The notes below the pieces were generated by a model. The model made no database searches. It worked only from the letters and a program-made list of their open reading frames with translations, and was not told the origin of the DNA. Shown here piece by piece: positions 56,791 to 64,000 of a DNA stretch of 64,000 nucleotides. Source of the stretch: Deinococcus apachensis DSM 19763 (GTDB taxonomy: Bacteria; Deinococcota; Deinococci; Deinococcales; Deinococcaceae). The stretch covers positions 496,001 to 560,000 of the forward strand of contig NZ_KB906398.1 of the NCBI RefSeq assembly GCF_000381345.1. The letters run 5' to 3'. Numbering within the stretch: position 1 is the first letter of the stretch; the number at the start of each line of letters is the position of its first letter. The position numbers were made by a program, and so were the translations under genes.

Positions 56791-57069
56791 ATGAGCCAAG
56801 AAATGCTCAATGCGCTTGCCCTCCCCCTCCTCTTCAGCATGCTTGGCGGCAGCTACGCCTACCTGCGTTTTCCTGAGCGCCGCTCCAAGGTGCTGCTCAC
56901 GCTGATCCTGTTCCAGCTTGTCGGCGCATACGGCCACGCCACGCAGCCGGGCATGGCGCTGTTTAGCCTGCTCGTGCTTCACGGCTCGGTGGTCTTTGCC
57001 CTGCTGCTGCACAGCCTGCGAACGCCCCGCATGGAACTCGCGCCCGAACGCACCGATAGGCAAAAGTAA
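56791..57069 (+). CDS. Small polytopic membrane protein
   Basis: A 92-residue protein with three hydrophobic segments (LALPLLFSMLGGSYAYL, VLLTLILFQLVGAYGHA, MALFSLLVLHGSVVFALLLH) and a charged C-terminus (RMELAPERTDRQK). No family is recognised. It lies 76 bases after the enolase-superfamily gene, and AT-rich sequence just before the ATG hints at its own promoter. A strong bidirectional terminator follows. Confidence 0.72.
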   Translation: MSQEMLNALALPLLFSMLGGSYAYLRFPERRSKVLLTLILFQLVGAYGHATQPGMALFSLLVLHGSVVFALLLHSLRTPRMELAPERTDRQK

Positions 57070-57085
57070 GGCGCTCTCACAGCAG

Positions 57086-57123
57086 AAGGCGGGGGGACAG
57101 AAGCGACCTGTCCCCCCGCCTTT
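57086..57123. terminator. Bidirectional Rho-independent terminator
   Basis: A perfect 15-bp stem (57086-57100 with 57108-57122) has a seven-base loop, with TTT at 57121-57123. It sits between convergent genes ending at 57069 and 57133 and has A/T at both flanks. Confidence 0.85.
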
Positions 57124-57132
57124 CCCTTCGCT

Positions 57133-58776
57133 TCAACGTGTGGCGGCGCGCACGGCGGCTTCGGCGTCAAGGAGGGGGAGACCTTCCTCTGGGAAGTTCG
57201 GGCTCTGGAGGCGGCGCACGCTCTCCAGCAGACGCTTACGTGTCTCGGCCGCACTGAGGCCGGGGTTTGCTGCGCGCATCAGGGCGGCGACGCCGCTGAC
57301 CAGGGGAGTGGCCTCGCTGGTGCCCGCGGTGAGCTGATAGCCCCCGCCAGCATTGAGGGCCAGCAGCGCTGTTGCTCCCGTAGTTCCCCCGCCGGGTGCC
57401 ACGATATTCAGCGGACGCGGGAAGTTCGCATTTGGCCGGGCACTGTAAGACGCCAGTTCATTGTCCTTCGTCCCGACCGCCCCGACCGCGATCACGTTCG
57501 GATTGCTGGCGGGGTAATACACCCCCTCGTTCGGCGTGTTGCCCGCTGCAGCCACCAGAACGGCGCTCTGGGCCGCACGGTTCAATGCCTCGTCCAAAGC
57601 CGGGTCACTGGGGTCTTTGGCAGGATCAGCCGAGCGCGGAGCGCCAAGGCTCATGTTGATGACCTTCGCCCCCTGCTTGACGGCGTAATCCAGCCCCTGC
57701 GCCAGCGCCGCCGTCGAGATGTCCCCGGTGTTGAACACCTTCACCGGCAGGACGTTCCTGCCGCTCCACGTCACGCCCGCTAGGCCGATCTGGTTGTTCG
57801 TCGCCGCGCCCAGCAGCCCCGCGACGCCCGTGCCGTGCCCCGTCTCGTCGGTGGTCGTCGTCCCGCTCGCGGCGAAGGTGGCCCCAGGGAGGAGCCTCCC
57901 CTGCAGGTCCGGGTGCCCACTGTCCACCCCGCTGTCGAGCACCGCCGTCAGCGCTCCGACCGGCGTCTTGCCGCAAGCTGCCAGGAAGTTCCAGGCCCCG
58001 TCCGCGTGGATGCGCGGCAGGTAATCCTGAACACGCGTCGTGTTATCGCTACCGACCTTGACTCCCCCATTGCCCGGATAGCCCGGGTCGTTCGGCAGGG
58101 CGAGCGGCTGGTAGATGAAGTTGGGCTGCACCCGCAACCCCGCGGCCGTGAGCCGCCCCGCGAATGCCCGGTCGGTCTCGCCCGCCGGGGTAAAGGCCAG
58201 CCTCAGGTCCTGGGTGACCGATTGCGTCCTCACGGTGGAGAGAGCGTTCAGGGCCTGGGCGGAGATACCTCCTCCCGCGTCCGTCACCAGCACCTGCCCC
58301 GGCACGTGGGGGGCGGACCAGTTGGGGGGGCGCACACTCGTCTGGATCACGCTTGCCGCCTGCACCGTCCCCGGCAGGCTTTGCCCGCCCACCGACTGCG
58401 AACAGATCGGCGAGATGCCGACGTTCACGGTCACTTCCGGTGAGGTCGCGCTGTTGCCCGCGGCATCGGTGGCGACGGCCGTGTAGCTCCGCGTGCCGTT
58501 GTCGGCTGACGTCACACGGTCGGTGGCGGTGTAGGGCGCCTCCGCGTCGCTGCCGACCAGAGTCGAGCCCCGGTAGAAGTCCACCTGCGTCACGCCGACG
58601 TTGTCGCTGGCCGTTGCGGTCAGGCTGATGTTTCCAGCGGCAGTGACGTTGGTCGGGCTTGCCGTGAGCGCCACGCTGGGCGGGGTCGTGTCGCCAATCA
58701 CTGTTCCCCCGTCCGGTCCACAGGCAGCCAGAGTGAGGGCGAGCGTCAGCAGTGGCAAGGCCAAGCGGCAGGTCAT
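57133..58776 (-). CDS. Subtilisin-like serine protease, lipoprotein
   Basis: A 547-residue exported S8 protease. The leader [20 protein letters not shown] ends in a lipobox, so it is anchored at the cell surface. A Big-type Ig domain follows ([40 protein letters not shown]), then a propeptide region, and the catalytic triad: Asp in [17 protein letters not shown], His in [15 protein letters not shown], Ser in [17 protein letters not shown], with the oxyanion Asn in [20 protein letters not shown] 58776 has TAAGCT five bases upstream. The frame is open 20 codons further up but the lipoprotein leader fixes this start. It shares a terminator with the gene at 56791. Confidence 0.94.
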   Translation of the reverse strand: MTCRLALPLLTLALTLAACGPDGGTVIGDTTPPSVALTASPTNVTAAGNISLTATASDNVGVTQVDFYRGSTLVGSDAEAPYTATDRVTSADNGTRSYTAVATDAAGNSATSPEVTVNVGISPICSQSVGGQSLPGTVQAASVIQTSVRPPNWSAPHVPGQVLVTDAGGGISAQALNALSTVRTQSVTQDLRLAFTPAGETDRAFAGRLTAAGLRVQPNFIYQPLALPNDPGYPGNGGVKVGSDNTTRVQDYLPRIHADGAWNFLAACGKTPVGALTAVLDSGVDSGHPDLQGRLLPGATFAASGTTTTDETGHGTGVAGLLGAATNNQIGLAGVTWSGRNVLPVKVFNTGDISTAALAQGLDYAVKQGAKVINMSLGAPRSADPAKDPSDPALDEALNRAAQSAVLVAAAGNTPNEGVYYPASNPNVIAVGAVGTKDNELASYSARPNANFPRPLNIVAPGGGTTGATALLALNAGGGYQLTAGTSEATPLVSGVAALMRAANPGLSAAETRKRLLESVRRLQSPNFPEEGLPLLDAEAAVRAATR

Positions 58777-58781
58777 GCCCC

Positions 58782-58787
58782 AGCTTA
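58782..58787 (-). promoter_or_regulatory. -10 box of leaderless promoter for the subtilase
   Basis: On the minus strand TAAGCT ends five bases before ATG 58776. Confidence 0.4.
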
Positions 58788-58879
58788 AAGGAGGGAACTG
58801 AAGGGGGTCTGAAGATTCACGGGAACTCCGGCTCACTCAGCGGGGAAGGAGGGGCAGAGTGGGTGCGCACCATGAGGGC

Positions 58880-59436
58880 ATGAGCGACCCGGCCCTCCGG
58901 AAAATCAGCGAGGAGGAGGACCTGCGAACGAAGGAGTTGAGCCCGCTGCGGCGGGAGTACGTGGACGGTTTCGTCTACGCCCACACCGGGGCGAGCCTGC
59001 CGCACAACCGCATCTCCTCCAACATCGCGGGCGGGTGCTCCTGAACGCCACGCACCCCGGCCCCCGCTGGTCCTGCACCAGCGATATGAAGGTTCGCGTG
59101 AATCGTCTGGGGCAGCTTCGCTACTACTCCCCCGATCTCGTCGTGGTCCGCGAGCCGCACGAGGACCTGAGGCAGGCCGAAACTCGCCCCTGCCTCATCG
59201 TGGAAATCCTGAGTGAGTCCATCCGGCAGGTGGACCTGACTTACAAGGCGCACGATTACCTGAGCCTGCTCAGCCTGCAAGGCTACCTGCTGGTGGACAG
59301 CGAGGAGCGAGCCGCCGAGCTGTACCGCCGAACGCCCAACGGGTGACAGGTGGAGACGGTGGAGGACAGGATGCGGCTGCCGTGCCTGGACGTGGAGTTG
59401 GGGTTGGACGAGGTGTACGAGGGGGTGGGACTGTAG
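58880..59436 (+). pseudogene. Uma2-family putative nuclease, disrupted
   Basis: Remains of a Uma2-type protein (PD-(D/E)XK-fold family common in cyanobacteria and Deinococcus). Frame one gives KISEEEDLRTKELSPLRREY, VDGFVYAHTGASLPHNRISS then a stop; the continuation after a one-base shift near 59035 is SDMKVRVNRLGQLRYYSPDL, VVVREPHEDLRQAETRPCLI, VEILSESIRQVDLTYKAHDY. A TGA at 59344-59346 interrupts, where family members have Trp, and the reading frame continues VETVEDRMRLPCLDVEL to 59434. One frameshift and one nonsense mutation support a true pseudogene. Confidence 0.82.
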
Positions 59437-59502
59437 CAGCACACCCCACCCACCCGAGGATTGGAGTGCGTTCGCCACCGTGCAGCCGAGAGGCAAAAGG
59501 AG

Positions 59503-59530
59503 GGGGCAGACCCACCGCTGGGCCTGCCCC
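59503..59530 (-). terminator. Terminator of acnA
   Basis: GGGGCAG (59503-59509) pairs with CTGCCCC (59524-59530), extended inside by three pairs past a mismatch; on the minus strand TTTT follows within a few bases. Confidence 0.6.
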
Positions 59531-59550
59531 TCTTCCTGACGTTTCCAGGC

Positions 59551-62271
<2,721 letters not shown>

Positions 62272-62495
62272 TTTCGGGTTCCTCCTTGCCCCTGCGGGCG
62301 GGGTCGATGCCCACATGATAAGCCGCGGGGCACCAGGCGCACCCCGTTACTGTCACAGGCACGCTGTTACCACTTTGGGGACTACAAGAGTACGTCGCAT
62401 CACGGCCCGGCGGGCGACCCCCGGCTTTGGGTCATTCCTTCACCCCTCACCACACCGTAGATGATCTGGCGCTTTCGGCTCCTCAGGGGACCTCC

Positions 62496-62501
62496 TAGAC
62501 T
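62496..62501 (+). promoter_or_regulatory. -10 box of leaderless promoter for the second phosphotransferase
   Basis: TAGACT ends six bases before ATG 62508. Confidence 0.55.
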
Positions 62502-62507
62502 TCCGGC

Positions 62508-63491
62508 ATGTCCTCACCAGGCAGCTCGTCCACCGCCCACTCGACTGAGCAGGACGGAATCGCCCGGCGGGTCCTGGGCCGCTACGGCCATGCAGACGCC
62601 AGCATCACATGGGTTGGGCAGAGCGACACCACCGTCTACCGGGTGCACACCCCTTCCGGCGAACATCTCGCGCTGCGGCTGCACACGGCGGCCCGCCACG
62701 GCAGGCAGGCCCTGGCCTCGGAACTACGCTGGCTGGACCAACTCGCCCGCGTCGCGCGTCTCCCCGTGCCGCAGCCGCAGCCCGTGCGGAGAGAGCCGGA
62801 CGTGTGGGTCATGGAGGAACGAACGGGTGAGGGCATGGTCCTTCTCTGCACCCTGCTGTCATGGCTGGACGGCGAGGCCCTTCCGGGCGCCTTCAGCCCC
62901 GAGCAAGCGGGGCAGGCCGGGGAACTCTTGGCGCACCTGCATACGCACTCGTCCGACTTCCTACCCCCAGGGGACTTCGAGCGGCCCAGATACGACGCGC
63001 CGTACTTCCTGGCCTGCTGGGCAGACCTGCGGCGGTCGTTGGGACCGGAGCACCTCACCGCCGAGCGGAGCGCTGCCCTGAGTGCTGACCTGGAGCGGCT
63101 GGCGGCCTCTCTGGGGAGGATGGAGGCCGTTCCCGGCGGGTTCGGGCTCATCCACGCTGATGCCCACCCCGGCAATTTCTTGCAGTCGGAAGGAGGCCTC
63201 CGTCTGCTCGACTTCGACCGCTGCGGCTGGGGGCCGTTCCTGCTCGACGTGGCGGGGGCCACCCTCGACCTTGAGGTGCCCGAGCGTGAGGTCTTTCTGG
63301 CCGCCTACACGCGGGTGCGCCCGTTGCCCCCGGGCCACGAGGCGCCCCTGAGGGCGCTCAAGGTTCTGGCGGCGGTGGAGAATCTCGCCTTCCTGGCGAG
63401 GCGACCTCACGAACTCCCGTTTGTGGTGGAGGCGCTGGATGTGGTCGAGGCGATGATGGCGTCACCGGACCACGCCTCTCCACCCCGGTAA
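62508..63491 (+). CDS. APH-fold phosphotransferase
   Basis: A 327-residue protein of the aminoglycoside phosphotransferase/homoserine-kinase fold. [20 protein letters not shown] is the nucleotide-binding strand with a shifted Lys, [20 protein letters not shown] the hinge, [20 protein letters not shown] the catalytic loop (H-x-D-x-H-P-G-N), and [20 protein letters not shown] the metal Asp. The H-A-D-A-H-P-G-N-F form is typical of stress-response Ser/Thr kinase-like (YihE/SrkA-related) and homoserine kinase-type members more than of antibiotic enzymes. The start is fixed by the TAGACT box. Substrate unknown. Confidence 0.87.
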   Translation: MSSPGSSSTAHSTEQDGIARRVLGRYGHADASITWVGQSDTTVYRVHTPSGEHLALRLHTAARHGRQALASELRWLDQLARVARLPVPQPQPVRREPDVWVMEERTGEGMVLLCTLLSWLDGEALPGAFSPEQAGQAGELLAHLHTHSSDFLPPGDFERPRYDAPYFLACWADLRRSLGPEHLTAERSAALSADLERLAASLGRMEAVPGGFGLIHADAHPGNFLQSEGGLRLLDFDRCGWGPFLLDVAGATLDLEVPEREVFLAAYTRVRPLPPGHEAPLRALKVLAAVENLAFLARRPHELPFVVEALDVVEAMMASPDHASPPR

Positions 63492-63567
63492 ACCTCCTTC
63501 ACGGTTGGAGGTCTGTCGCTGGGAGGGCCCCGGGACGTGGTCCGACCTCTCCCCCGCCCTTTTCAGG

Positions 63568-63573
63568 TACGCT
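63568..63573 (+). promoter_or_regulatory. Candidate -10 box for the hydrophilin-like gene
   Basis: TACGCT lies 61 bases before ATG 63635, which has its own ribosome binding site, so this would be a leadered transcript. Confidence 0.4.
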
Positions 63574-63634
63574 AGTCCTGAACCAGCCGTTCGCCCCCAC
63601 CCCGACGCGCCGCCCGGCGCAGAGAGGAGCCGAC

Positions 63635-63961
63635 ATGAGCGCAGGCGACCCCACCCGAGGAACCGGCCCCCAGGACAACGTGCCGCAGGAGCAGGTGCAG
63701 ACGAACCCCAACTGGGACACGGGCGGCGAGAAGACGCCCAGCCGGGACCAGGAGGACCGCTACTGGGATCAGGTGGACGACGAGAACCGCGAGGCGGGCG
63801 AGAACACGCCGACGACGGGCCTCCCCGATGCCCCGAAGCCCAGCGCAGTGGGCCAGCATGACCGCAATCCCAGCACGTATGGAGGGATGGAACACGGTCA
63901 GCCCCCCAGCGGGGCCACGACGAACCCCGAGGAGACGGTGGACGCCAACGAGAAGATGTGA
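63635..63961 (+). CDS. Disordered hydrophilic protein, hydrophilin-like
   Basis: A 108-residue protein with no Cys and no hydrophobic core: [40 protein letters not shown], ending [15 protein letters not shown]. Twelve Gly (11 percent) and strong hydrophilicity meet the hydrophilin definition; such proteins protect enzymes during water loss. GAGAGGAG lies a few bases before the ATG. The gene is followed to the window end by 39 bases with nothing visible. Its composition is close to the 65-residue protein at 24065. Confidence 0.68.
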   Translation: MSAGDPTRGTGPQDNVPQEQVQTNPNWDTGGEKTPSRDQEDRYWDQVDDENREAGENTPTTGLPDAPKPSAVGQHDRNPSTYGGMEHGQPPSGATTNPEETVDANEKM

Positions 63962-64000
63962 GCGCGGCGAAAAGAGGGGGCGGGAGGAATCAGTTTCTTC

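Overview
The window is GC-rich chromosomal DNA from a Deinococcus-type bacterium. The evidence is the gene content: the murG-murC-murB-ftsQ-ftsA-ftsZ cluster with Deinococcus-like FtsZ, a proofreading-deficient PolA, a divergent DNA-3-methyladenine glycosylase, PRC-barrel and fasciclin stress/surface proteins. It also fits the start-site pattern: more than 20 genes have a TANNNT -10 box only 5-7 bases before the start codon, which implies leaderless mRNAs, a known feature of Deinococcus. I saw no tRNA, rRNA, CRISPR array, prophage or intact insertion sequence, so the window looks like ordinary core chromosome with patches of lineage-specific genes.

Layout, left to right. 1-1559: 3' part of a sensor kinase overlapping a NarL-type response regulator, with a terminator and a tiny Cys-rich ORF downstream. 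1.9-4 kb: a PLP aminotransferase and an AIM24-family protein. 4.0-10.8 kb: the cell wall/division cluster ending at a strong terminator. 11-12.9 kb: a single-domain secreted fasciclin protein and a VanW-family protein. 12.9-15.5 kb: a minus-strand group (pfkA, rsmI, two small genes). 15.6-19.6 kb: rlmH, a small secreted barrel-like protein and an M16 presequence-protease-like peptidase. 19.8-22.1 kb: three translationally coupled secreted proteins with a He_PIG/cohesin-like domain at one end and a dockerin-like repeat pair at the other. 22.2-26.6 kb: S4 protein, DUF1684 protein, signal peptidase I, FKBP isomerase, a short disordered protein, nucleoside hydrolase, a dispersed repeat, a frameshifted P-loop kinase and a JAMM peptidase. 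26.7-32 kb: ftsK and a three-domain fasciclin protein with Thr-rich spacers.

32-38.9 kb: metallophosphoesterase, cysteine synthase, DUF937 protein, lipoprotein, and a three-gene ABC exporter whose first gene follows an 82-bp tandem duplication and whose second gene reads through a REP-like palindrome. 38.9-41.9 kb: two DNA glycosylase-family genes side by side (AAG/Mpg and AlkX/YcaQ-like), an aminoglycoside-phosphotransferase-fold protein and a His/Gly-rich membrane protein. 42-47.1 kb: glmM, polA and a HAD hydrolase. 47.1-49.1 kb: a decayed WD40-like gene, a PII-like c-di-AMP receptor and a tandem winged-helix regulator. 49.6-52.2 kb: small membrane protein, XRE regulator and a NatAB-type ABC exporter. 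52.3-54.7 kb: a second copy of the dispersed repeat, a PRC-barrel protein with four internal repeats and a 44-residue membrane protein. 54.9-64 kb: P-loop protein, enolase-superfamily enzyme, small membrane protein, subtilase, Uma2 pseudogene, aconitase, a second phosphotransferase and a hydrophilin-like protein.

The genes that most deserve follow-up are the cohesin/dockerin-like secreted trio, the PRC-barrel repeat protein with its small membrane partner, the paired repair glycosylases, and the non-coding repeat families.
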